The notes beneath the pieces are model-generated. The model was not told where the DNA came from. It made no database searches and saw nothing but the letters and a program-made list of their open reading frames with translations. Of a DNA stretch of 64,000 bases, positions 42,033 through 49,864 are shown in pieces. Each line of letters starts with the position of its first letter. Position 1 is the stretch's first letter. The DNA is from Lewinellaceae bacterium (GTDB taxonomy: Bacteria > Bacteroidota > Bacteroidia > Chitinophagales > Saprospiraceae), in NCBI GenBank assembly GCA_020636105.1, contig JACJYL010000002.1:1054001-1118000 (forward strand), in the 5' to 3' direction. The position numbers and the translations under genes are program-made.

Positions 42033-42641
42033 CGAGGTGACCTCTTCGCCGGGTAGCTGGAGCGGGAAAGCAAAAGGTGTTATCTCGTTCCTACAATGAA
42101 TCAAGATGACACCTTTAAGCCCCTGCACAAGCCCTGCACGAAGATGTCACCTTGAACTACAAACGAGGTGACATCTTCGCCGGGTAGCTGGAGCGGGAAA
42201 GCAAAAGGTGTTATCTCGTTCCTACAATGAAGCAAGATGACACCTTTAAGCCCAGCACATGCCCTACACGAAGATCTCACCTTGAACTACAAACGAGGTG
42301 ACCTCTTCGCCGGGTAGCTGGAGCGGGAAAGTAAAAGGTGTTATCTCGTTCCTACAATGAATCAAGATGACACCTTTAAGCCCCTGCACAAGCCCTGCAC
42401 GAAGATCTCACCTTGAACTACAAACGAGGTGACTTCTTCGCCGGGTAGGCAAAGCGGGAAAGCAAAAGGTGTTATCTCGTTCCTACAATGAATCAAGATG
42501 ACACCTTTAAGCCCGGCACATGCCCTGCACGAAGATCTCACCTTGAACTACAAACGAGGTGACATCTTCGCCGGGTAGGCAAAGTGAGAGAGCAAAAGGT
42601 GTCATCTCGCCCCTCAAGCCCTGCACGAAGATGTCACCTTG
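42033..42641. repeat. REP array, five units of about 130 bp, 3' of the RAYT gene
   Basis: Units begin at 42033, 42164, 42294, 42425 and 42555 (cgaggtga...). Each has a 55-bp hairpin (ending ggtgt-ta/ca-tctcg) followed by a second imperfect inverted part running from caagatgacacctt to aagatgtcaccttg (or aagatctcaccttg) around a cctgcacaagccctgcac centre. The last unit is shortened. The paired hairpins in alternating form resemble bacterial BIMEs. No spacers of unique sequence occur, so this is not CRISPR. Confidence 0.93.
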
Positions 42642-43060
42642 AGCCTGACGCACAAAAAACACCCCATTAAAGGTATTTTTTTTCCAGGGGACTGGACACG
42701 CATTGAAAAATACCGTACATTTGCGCCATTGAAAACACAAGTCTGTCTTTTTTTGCCAAATACCGATTAATTTGGAACAAAGGTTTTGCCTTGGCTTTAT
42801 GCCTTGGCCTGTTATCTTTAAGGCCTTATTCCGTTTTGGCAACTTATCTAAGATGAGGAAAATTCATCCTCCAATTTCATTGTTCAAAGGGATTAAAATC
42901 TGATTTCACCTCAGTTTTATTCGGAAAAGCTATACTCCCGGGTATTTGGCTTTATTCCGCAACCTTTGAGATTAAGCTATCTACATCCTTTTTCGGTTTC
43001 AGGGCATACCTGTCGGTATGGCCTTGTGCATTATTATTTTACCAAAAGAATCATTGAGCA
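42642..43060. other. Intergenic region before the T9SS-related cluster
   Basis: About 420 bp without a recognisable gene. A -7-like TACATTTG lies at 42716-42723, which would give a leader of over 300 nt for the 43061 gene. No hairpin or other signal of note was found beyond the last REP unit. Confidence 0.5.
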
Positions 43061-44356
43061 ATGAATTACTTAAAACCTGTATTATTATTTTTTGGACTAT
43101 TCCTGTCCGTTGTATTGATGGCACAAAGTCCCCAGTCTTTCAGTTACCAGGCGGTGGCTACTGATGTCAATGGGGATGAATTGACCGAGCAGGACATTGC
43201 CCTCAAGGCTGTGATCCTCAGGGGATCCATTACCGGAACGGTGGAATGGGAAGAACTTCATTATGTGACCACTGACCTATTCGGATTGTTCACCATTAAT
43301 ATTGGGGAGGGCAATCCCAACGGAGGAGCCGTCAGCCAGTTTGCTGATATCAACTGGAGCAACGGTCCTTTTTTTCTGAGAATTGAAATGGATGTTACGG
43401 GAGGCAGTTCCTTTGTGACCGTGGGAACCAATCAATTGCTAAGTGTCCCTTTTTCATTATATGCTGATCAGTCAGAAAAGGCCATTACAGCCACCTTTGC
43501 CGATAGCGCAGCGGTGAGCCAAACGGCCATTCAGGCTACTTATGCAGACAGTGCCGGCGTTAGTCAGTCCGCTTTGACAGCCCATTATGCTGACAGTTCG
43601 GGAGTTACCGGCATTGCCAGCCATGCCCTTACTGCTGATACGGCTCAATTTGCGCAGAATGCTGCATTTGCGCAGAATGCATTTGCGGCGACCAATGCCA
43701 CGAATGCCATAAATGCCCAAAGCGCTGCATTCGCCCAGGCGGCTTATATCGCCATCAACGATCAGGATCCGGACCCGACCAATGAAATTCAATCCCTTAC
43801 TTTTTCAGGGGATACGCTGAGCATTTCGGAGGGCAATTTTATTACGCTTTCCAGCAGCAGCATTTTTAATCTTCCCGGGGCTACCCTGAATTTTCCTCAG
43901 GGGTATCCCGGAGGCGAAAATTTCATTTTCATTCCCGATCAATATACCGTACCGGCGGATAAGGTTTTTTATATGGTGGCCGGAGAAGATTTGATCAGAC
44001 TTCCCGGAGTGGGTAGCGGATTCGGGAATCACATCACCCGTCCACACCTTCCTATGTTACCGCCCAACTCAATGATCGACAACTGTCACTGTATAGGATT
44101 TCTGGCAGACGAAACTTATGCGATTAGCCCCGTGGTATTGGTACTGCTCCCCAATGGAGGCAGTACTTATACGATCCCAACAGGAAGTTACCTGGTGATC
44201 AAAAGCGGCCTGGATGGCAATAACTTCCTGGCATTGAACAATATTGCCATCGACTTTTTCAGTACCGAAATTGAAGCTATCGTTATTCCGGGAGGGATAC
44301 AAATCAAAAATACCGGAAGTGAAGAAATGATCCTAACCGGTTATCTCGGCGGATAA
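43061..44356 (+). CDS. Secreted protein with Ala-rich YADSA repeats (function unknown)
   Basis: The 431-residue protein has a signal peptide (LLFFGLFLSVVLMAQ) and the N-terminal domain common in Bacteroidota surface proteins (SPQSFSYQAVATDVNGDEL, GLFTINIGEGNPNGG, GTNQLLSVPFSLYADQ). Residues about 140-225 are Ala/Ser-rich repeats of roughly ten residues (ATYADSAGVSQSAL, AHYADSSGVTGIA, AFAQNAFAATNATNA), suggesting a stalk or coil-like region as in tail-fibre-like proteins. The C-terminal 200 residues are not recognised. No T9SS sorting domain is visible. It is 27 bp upstream of the gliding C-terminal-domain gene and probably cotranscribed with it. Confidence 0.75.
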   Translation: MNYLKPVLLFFGLFLSVVLMAQSPQSFSYQAVATDVNGDELTEQDIALKAVILRGSITGTVEWEELHYVTTDLFGLFTINIGEGNPNGGAVSQFADINWSNGPFFLRIEMDVTGGSSFVTVGTNQLLSVPFSLYADQSEKAITATFADSAAVSQTAIQATYADSAGVSQSALTAHYADSSGVTGIASHALTADTAQFAQNAAFAQNAFAATNATNAINAQSAAFAQAAYIAINDQDPDPTNEIQSLTFSGDTLSISEGNFITLSSSSIFNLPGATLNFPQGYPGGENFIFIPDQYTVPADKVFYMVAGEDLIRLPGVGSGFGNHITRPHLPMLPPNSMIDNCHCIGFLADETYAISPVVLVLLPNGGSTYTIPTGSYLVIKSGLDGNNFLALNNIAIDFFSTEIEAIVIPGGIQIKNTGSEEMILTGYLGG

Positions 44357-44383
44357 TATTGTTGAACGATCTCAAACATTTTT

Positions 44384-45598
44384 ATGAATAAAATATTTAC
44401 TTTTCTAATCATAATTGCCGTTTCAGGGATGAGCCATCTGGCCTCGGGGCAGTCGGTGCGCCGAAGCGTGATTTGCAGCATAGGAGCCTCCGAGACTGCA
44501 GGTTCCGCAAGGATTCGGAGTACGGTTGGGCAGCCCCCGAATGCAGGGACAATTTTCACCGCCCAAAATTACCTGCGACAAGGGTTTCAGCAACCTTCCT
44601 CCTGCGCAACGGCCCCCAAAGCGGCTTTTGCCATTGATCTCCAGGGACAGGAAGTTTGCGGGGGCCCTTACCAGTTTTTTTACCTGGATGATCCCCGTGC
44701 AGAGACGACTTTCAACTGGCAATTCGGCCTAGGTTCTATCCCGGATTCGGCGATGGTTCAACATCCACAGGATGTGACTTACCTGTCGGCCGGATTCAAA
44801 ACCATTACACTAACCGTGACTACAGGCGAGTGTGTGAATGCTGCAAGTTTAAACCTGAACGTTATTCATACCCCTCTCCAGGCTGAAGTGGTTACGATGG
44901 ATCTTTTGTGCCTTGAAGATGCTGACGGCAGCATCAATTTATTGATTGAAGGAGGAACCGAGCCTTATCAGACGACATGGTCAAATGGAGCTTCCGGAAC
45001 TACACTGGATAACCTCTATCCCGGAAATTACGCTTATACCATTACTGATATCAACAATTGTGTTATGGAGGATGAAGCTCAAATTTTCGGACCGGCGGAT
45101 AGTTTACAGGCAACCTTTGAAATTATCGACGAAAGCTGCCACGGCAACCAGGACGGCGCCATCGATGTGGCGGTCACCGGGGGCACTTCGCCTTATGCCT
45201 ACAGCTGGCCGGGAGGAGCCTCGTCTGAAACCTTATCCCAGTTAAGTGCCGGCATTTACATCCTTACCCTCACCGATGAGAATAATTGCCAGCACATTGA
45301 ACCCGTGGTGGTTCAGGTGGCCTGCGAGGCCTTGGAATTTTATGACGTCATTACGCCCAATGGCGATGGCCAAAATGAATATTGGGTCGTGGAAGGCCTT
45401 CAAAATTTTCCGCAAAATGAGCTGGTTATTTTTGATCGTTGGGGCAGGCAGATTTTTGAAAAGAAAGCCTATACCAACGACTGGTCCGGGACAGGGAACG
45501 ACGGAAGCCCCCTACCCTTCGGCACCTATTATTTTATTTTGAAACTCAACGATGCCGGCGGAGCAAAATATACCGGGGCAATAAGTGTAGTAAGATAA
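44384..45598 (+). CDS. Gliding-motility C-terminal (type B) T9SS cargo with SprB-like repeats
   Basis: The 404-residue protein has a signal peptide (IFTFLIIIAVSGMSHLASGQ), a PKD-like segment (about 95-160), then two SprB-type repeats beginning near residues 180 and 255 (GGTEPYQTTWSNGASGTTL; GGTSPYAYSWPGGASSETL), each ending in a cysteine-bearing TDxNNC. The C-terminus is the gliding-motility-associated type B domain: YDVITPNGDGQNEYWVVEGL, FPQNELVIFDRWGRQIFEK, LPFGTYYFILKL, GAISVVR. Such proteins are exported by T9SS and need a partner of the PorP/SprF family, which is encoded next. It is short compared with SprB, so probably a small surface adhesin. Confidence 0.9.
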   Translation: MNKIFTFLIIIAVSGMSHLASGQSVRRSVICSIGASETAGSARIRSTVGQPPNAGTIFTAQNYLRQGFQQPSSCATAPKAAFAIDLQGQEVCGGPYQFFYLDDPRAETTFNWQFGLGSIPDSAMVQHPQDVTYLSAGFKTITLTVTTGECVNAASLNLNVIHTPLQAEVVTMDLLCLEDADGSINLLIEGGTEPYQTTWSNGASGTTLDNLYPGNYAYTITDINNCVMEDEAQIFGPADSLQATFEIIDESCHGNQDGAIDVAVTGGTSPYAYSWPGGASSETLSQLSAGIYILTLTDENNCQHIEPVVVQVACEALEFYDVITPNGDGQNEYWVVEGLQNFPQNELVIFDRWGRQIFEKKAYTNDWSGTGNDGSPLPFGTYYFILKLNDAGGAKYTGAISVVR

Positions 45599-45715
45599 TG
45601 ACCTGCCTAACTAACATATTGACCCTTGGAACCTGCGGCGAAACAGGTTTGAATGAAGATATTTTACATGAATTTACCGGTTTTCCGGTGGTAAACAAGT
45701 TATAATCAAAACGAC

Positions 45716-47440
45716 ATGAAAAAGATTTACCTAATATCCATATTAATGATCACCATGGGAATTGGTGTCCTTTGGAGCCAACAATATCCCCTGTTTACAA
45801 ACTACCTCACCAATGAATTCGGATACAATCCTGCCGTGACGGGGGAGGTAACCGGCATGCAATTCAATTTTTTATACCGTGCTCAATGGGTAGGTATTGA
45901 AGATGCTCCGGTGACACAAATGGTGAGCTTTCGCTCACGACTCAATGCCCTGCCGCTGGGCTTGGGAGGCTATTTTTTCAAGGACGAAGCCGGTGCGCTC
46001 AAGCGCACCGGTGGCTCCCTGCTGTTGTCGTATTCCCAACAGCTTGGAAAACGATCCTTTCTCTCTGGAGGCGTGGCAGGAGGTTTTTACAACCTGCGCC
46101 TGAAAGACGACATTTCCGTCATAGATGAAATGGACGATGTCATCATCAACGGCCGGAACGGAAGTTGGTTTCCTGACTTTAATGCCGGTGTGCAATTGAG
46201 GATCGGCGACTTCTTTCTCGGGTTTTCTGTTCCCCAGATCCTGGAGCGGAAGATCAGCTTCGGCAATCCGGAGATAGGTATCAATTCATTAAAAAGGCAT
46301 TATTATTTCAACACGGGTTATGATATTCCCGTGACCAATGGTTTTAGGATAGAACCCTCCGTATTGGTCAAACTCACGGAAGTGACGACTCCCCAGGTCG
46401 ATGCTTCTTTGAAAATGACCTTCCTGAATTTGTTCTGGATCGGGGGAACTTACCGGATGGAGGATGCAGCATCTGTCATGGCGGGATTTACCATCCGGGA
46501 ACTGTTGGATATCAGCTATTCCTATGATATGTCTACTTCTGCCCTGAGGAACGTCAGTGGCGGCAGCCATGAGCTTTCTCTTACCCTGCGCCTGGTCAAA
46601 ACTACGGATAGTGACGGGGATGGCGTGGCCGATAGTTACGATAAATGTCCGCAGGAACCCGGCCCTCAAAAAAATAACGGATGTCCGCAAGATCTGTTTA
46701 CGGACAAGGGAGTAGAAAAAGAAGGCAATGACCAGGACGGTGACGGCATCTGGGATGACCTGGATGAATGTCCGGATATTCGTGGGCCTTATGAAAACAA
46801 AGGTTGTCCCTGGGCAGACCGTGATTTTGATGGAATAAGGGATGATGTGGACGAATGTCCCGGACTTGCAGGAGTGGAAAGCAACAACGGTTGCCCCGTG
46901 GACGACCGTGACCGTGACGGGATCGTCGATCAGTTCGACAGATGTCCCGACCAGGCTGGTTCTTTTGTCAGTCATGGTTGTCCGGACACGGATACTGACA
47001 AGGACGGGATTGTCAATGCCATGGACAAATGTCCCAATACCTTCGGGCCGGCAACCAATGAAGGATGTCCTATCGTTTCCACAAAAGAACTGGAAGTCAT
47101 CCAGGTCGCCATGAGGAATCTTTATTTCGATACCGGACAGGCATCGGTATGGAGAAAATCATATCCCCATCTCGACAGGCTGGCCGAGCTGATGAAAGAA
47201 CGCGCCGACTGGCAGTTGCGGATTATTGGTCATACCGATAATAAAGGTTCTGAAAAATCAAACCTGGAGGTTTCTCAAAGACGTGCAGAAGCTGTAATGT
47301 TTTATCTGATCAACCAGGGGGTACCCAGACAACAACTGATGGTAGAGTATTATGGAGAAACGCGGCCTTTTGCTTCGAACGACCATGAATCCGGTCGTCA
47401 GCTCAACCGAAGAGTTGAATTGGAATTTGTTTTTGATTAA
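45716..47440 (+). CDS. PorP/SprF-family membrane protein fused to TSP3 repeats and OmpA domain
   Basis: The 574-residue protein begins with a signal peptide, then a PorP/SprF outer-membrane domain (QQYPLFTNYLTNEFGYNPAVTG, YRAQWVGIEDAPVTQMVSF, residues about 22-295). Five thrombospondin type 3-like Asp-rich repeats follow (DSDGDGVADSYDKCPQEPGPQKNNGCP and variants, about 298-440), which should bind Ca2+. The end is an OmpA-like peptidoglycan-binding domain (NLYFDTGQASVWRKSYPHLDRLAELM, IIGHTDNKGSEKSNLEVSQRRAEAV, ESGRQLNRRVELEF). It is 117 bp after its likely cargo gene. A PorP/SprF partner anchored to peptidoglycan within the same polypeptide is a notable layout. Confidence 0.92.
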   Translation: MKKIYLISILMITMGIGVLWSQQYPLFTNYLTNEFGYNPAVTGEVTGMQFNFLYRAQWVGIEDAPVTQMVSFRSRLNALPLGLGGYFFKDEAGALKRTGGSLLLSYSQQLGKRSFLSGGVAGGFYNLRLKDDISVIDEMDDVIINGRNGSWFPDFNAGVQLRIGDFFLGFSVPQILERKISFGNPEIGINSLKRHYYFNTGYDIPVTNGFRIEPSVLVKLTEVTTPQVDASLKMTFLNLFWIGGTYRMEDAASVMAGFTIRELLDISYSYDMSTSALRNVSGGSHELSLTLRLVKTTDSDGDGVADSYDKCPQEPGPQKNNGCPQDLFTDKGVEKEGNDQDGDGIWDDLDECPDIRGPYENKGCPWADRDFDGIRDDVDECPGLAGVESNNGCPVDDRDRDGIVDQFDRCPDQAGSFVSHGCPDTDTDKDGIVNAMDKCPNTFGPATNEGCPIVSTKELEVIQVAMRNLYFDTGQASVWRKSYPHLDRLAELMKERADWQLRIIGHTDNKGSEKSNLEVSQRRAEAVMFYLINQGVPRQQLMVEYYGETRPFASNDHESGRQLNRRVELEFVFD

Positions 47441-47643
47441 ATCGGGTTTTATGAAACTTTTTTTTAGCTGTAGTTGTATAATGTAGTAAGCTATATAGTT
47501 TTTTTATGAAAAAGTCAAGTTTATTTTTTGGCAGGCAACATTTTTTTTAAAAAAAACGTATATCTTAGGTCTTTCTTTTTAAAAATCATCGATTTTTGAT
47601 TTTAAAGGCTATTTAAAAATCTGTTATCTCAAAATCCCTAAGT

Positions 47644-48510
47644 ATGCGTCAGCTAAAAATAACGAATAAAATTACCTCGAGAGAAAGTCTTGCATTAGAC
47701 AAGTACCTCAATGACATCGGGAAAATTCCCTTACTCACCCCGGATGAGGAGGCGGATTTGGCCAGACGCATTCGTGAAGGTGATCAGGAAGCCCTGGAGA
47801 TTTTGACCAAGTCAAACCTTCGTTTCGTAGTTTCTGTAGCTAAGCAATACCAGAATCACGGGTTATCCCTGAGTGATCTCATCAATGAGGGAAATGTCGG
47901 GTTGATGAAAGCGGCCAAACGTTTTGACGAAACAAAAGGATTTAAATTTATCTCCTATGCCGTTTGGTGGATCCGGCAGTCTATCCTGCAGGCTATTGTG
48001 GAATATTCACGTATTGTAAGACTACCTTTGAATAAAGTGGGTTCCTACAATAAAGTGAATGAAGCTTATGTGAAATTCATCCAGGATTTTGAAAGAGAAC
48101 CGACCAATGAAGAATTGGCAGAAGTGCTGGGGTTGACGACGAAGGAAATTTCTAACGTACTGAAAGGCAACGGGCGACACCTAAGCATGGATGCCCCCTT
48201 GAGCGGAGAAGACGGTAATTCAACTATGCTTGACGTTATGTCCAGCGAGGGAGATATGTCCCCCGACGGTATGTTGATGGATCAGTCTCTGAAGGAAGAA
48301 GTACAGCAAGGATTGTCGATCCTCGCACCTAGAGAATTGGAAGTATTGTCTTCTTATTATGGGCTGAACGGTAAAAAATCACTTACCCTGGAAGAAATCG
48401 GAGATCTTTACGGACTTACCCGGGAGCGCGTTCGCCAGATTAAGGAACGAGCCATACGAAGGTTGCGTAAATCTTACAATCGAAATAGTTTAAAATCCTA
48501 TCTGGGATAA
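47644..48510 (+). CDS. rpoD: Primary RNA polymerase sigma factor (RpoD/SigA)
   Basis: The 288-residue protein has the short form of primary sigma factor found in Bacteroidota, lacking region 1.1. Regions are clear: 1.2 (SRESLALDKYLNDIGKIPLLTPDEE), 2 (NLRFVVSVAKQYQNHGLSLSDLINEGNVGLMKAAKRFDE, and the promoter-melting FISYAVWWIRQSILQAIVEYSRIVRLPLN), 3, and 4 (LTLEEIGDLYGLTRERVRQIKERAIRRLRK). It would recognise the TTTG/TAnnTTTG promoters seen in this window. It stands alone after the T9SS cluster, with a 203-bp upstream gap and a terminator 16 bp after the stop codon. Confidence 0.95.
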   Translation: MRQLKITNKITSRESLALDKYLNDIGKIPLLTPDEEADLARRIREGDQEALEILTKSNLRFVVSVAKQYQNHGLSLSDLINEGNVGLMKAAKRFDETKGFKFISYAVWWIRQSILQAIVEYSRIVRLPLNKVGSYNKVNEAYVKFIQDFEREPTNEELAEVLGLTTKEISNVLKGNGRHLSMDAPLSGEDGNSTMLDVMSSEGDMSPDGMLMDQSLKEEVQQGLSILAPRELEVLSSYYGLNGKKSLTLEEIGDLYGLTRERVRQIKERAIRRLRKSYNRNSLKSYLG

Positions 48511-48525
48511 AAAATATCATCTTTT

Positions 48526-48567
48526 AAATCCCTTCTTCTTGAATAAGAGGAAGGGATTTTTTTATTT
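48526..48567 (+). terminator. Rho-independent terminator of the sigma factor gene
   Basis: aaatcccttc (48526-48535) pairs perfectly with gaagggattt (48550-48559) and continues into a T-rich tail. The following gene frame opens within this hairpin at 48539, which argues for its later start at 48581. Confidence 0.9.
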
Positions 48568-48580
48568 TAACCATCTGTTT

Positions 48581-49666
48581 ATGAAAAAATACTGGATTCT
48601 TTTTTTGATAGTTACAATAGGTATGCAGTCCTGTAAACCCGATCAAGCCAATGGAAGCAAGGACGGAAAGGAAAATTCTGAAGCACCAAAATATGTTTTG
48701 GCCATGGATAATCTGCGGTTGAGGAATGCTCCAACCCAGGAAGGATCAATCCTTGCCACCTTAGCAAAAGGAAGTATGGTTTCTGACCTGGGAGAAGTCA
48801 GCAAAAAGCTGGAGGTGATCCAGATAGATTCCCTGGCTTATTGTGAACCATGGATCAAAGTTAAATCAGCTGATGGAATAGAAGGATGGATTTATGCGGC
48901 AGGCATTGACTTTAGGGGGGCTATGGATAGTTTATGGGATAAACGACTCATCGCTTTGGTTGGCAGGGAGATGAGAGATTCGGTGATCTCTTTTCAAAAA
49001 AAAATAACAAACGTTCAGTTTGATGCAGGCCTGGAAGGCTTATTCCGAGAAGGTCAGGCTCTCAGAGATGAAATCAACACCATTCTCGAAAAAGCCTCTT
49101 TTGAACTAAGCGATGCATCCGGATTACCAGACCTTTTCTGGCTGAAGGAAGTCTTCCCTTGTTTTGTCCCACAGGTGGTGGCCGAAGGTACGAGTTACTA
49201 TTTATTTACAGATTTTAAACAGTTTTTAAAACTCAGCAAGAAGACCACGGAAAAATATGATGATGAATTTATGGATATCTGTACCCATATCTATCCGGTG
49301 GATAGTATTGAATACTTTTTCCCCGCATGGAGTATCCAGACCTGGGACTATGGCGGAAATAGCCTATTAGGCCGGGATATCCACCATGACATCCTGGGCA
49401 AACTTGACCATTTTCGGAAATCCTATGACTTTTTTGGGCCCGAAGTTTTGGGTTTCAAACAAATGATCGTGGATGATATAACCAATGCGGATGTTTCCTA
49501 TTGGGAAAGCCAGGAAAATATTCTCAAAGAAGTCAATGCTATCTTAAAGGAAAATTACGCCTTGTTGAATGATTCAGACCGGATTGCGCTCAAGGTACGA
49601 AGGGACCAGTTTCTCGAGCCTGCCAGGTTCAATATTGTGTTGAATTTGAGGTCAGGAGAGGAGTGA
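48581..49666 (+). CDS. Lipoprotein with bacterial SH3 domain
   Basis: The 361-residue protein has a lipoprotein signal (MKKYWILFLIVTIGMQSC, Cys 18), then an SH3-like domain (about 35-110: AMDNLRLRNAPTQEGSILATLAKGSMVSDLGE ... EPWIKVKSADGIEGWIYAAGID). Such domains often bind cell-wall peptides. The C-terminal 240 residues have helical stretches and no family I recognise. ATG 48581 is chosen since the upstream frame lies in the sigma-gene terminator. No partner is evident. Confidence 0.8.
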   Translation: MKKYWILFLIVTIGMQSCKPDQANGSKDGKENSEAPKYVLAMDNLRLRNAPTQEGSILATLAKGSMVSDLGEVSKKLEVIQIDSLAYCEPWIKVKSADGIEGWIYAAGIDFRGAMDSLWDKRLIALVGREMRDSVISFQKKITNVQFDAGLEGLFREGQALRDEINTILEKASFELSDASGLPDLFWLKEVFPCFVPQVVAEGTSYYLFTDFKQFLKLSKKTTEKYDDEFMDICTHIYPVDSIEYFFPAWSIQTWDYGGNSLLGRDIHHDILGKLDHFRKSYDFFGPEVLGFKQMIVDDITNADVSYWESQENILKEVNAILKENYALLNDSDRIALKVRRDQFLEPARFNIVLNLRSGEE

Positions 49667-49674
49667 TAAAAACA

Positions 49675-49703
49675 GAGCGAAGTCAAAATTAATTGCTTCG
49701 CTC
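49675..49703. terminator. Hairpin after the SH3 lipoprotein gene
   Basis: gagcgaag (49675-49682) pairs with cttcgctc (49696-49703) with a 13-nt loop, 9 bp past the stop codon. No T-run follows, so termination is uncertain. Confidence 0.5.
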
Positions 49704-49864
49704 GTGTTAGAAATCACCCGACTGTTATTATTAGTAATAATAATAACTTTAGACTTGCAAGATATGCGTTTTTTAGGAATATTTCAAAATTATGAGTTCT
49801 TACTTTGAACAGAACAAAAAAATTGACAAAAAGTCTGCTAATTTTGATTGATTAGGTGCAGTTT

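Noticed and set aside
42033..42641. Regular repeats that might be a CRISPR array
   Set aside because: The period is about 130 bp, all parts of the unit are repeated, there are no unique spacers, and no cas genes are near. The hairpins fit REP sequences beside a RAYT.
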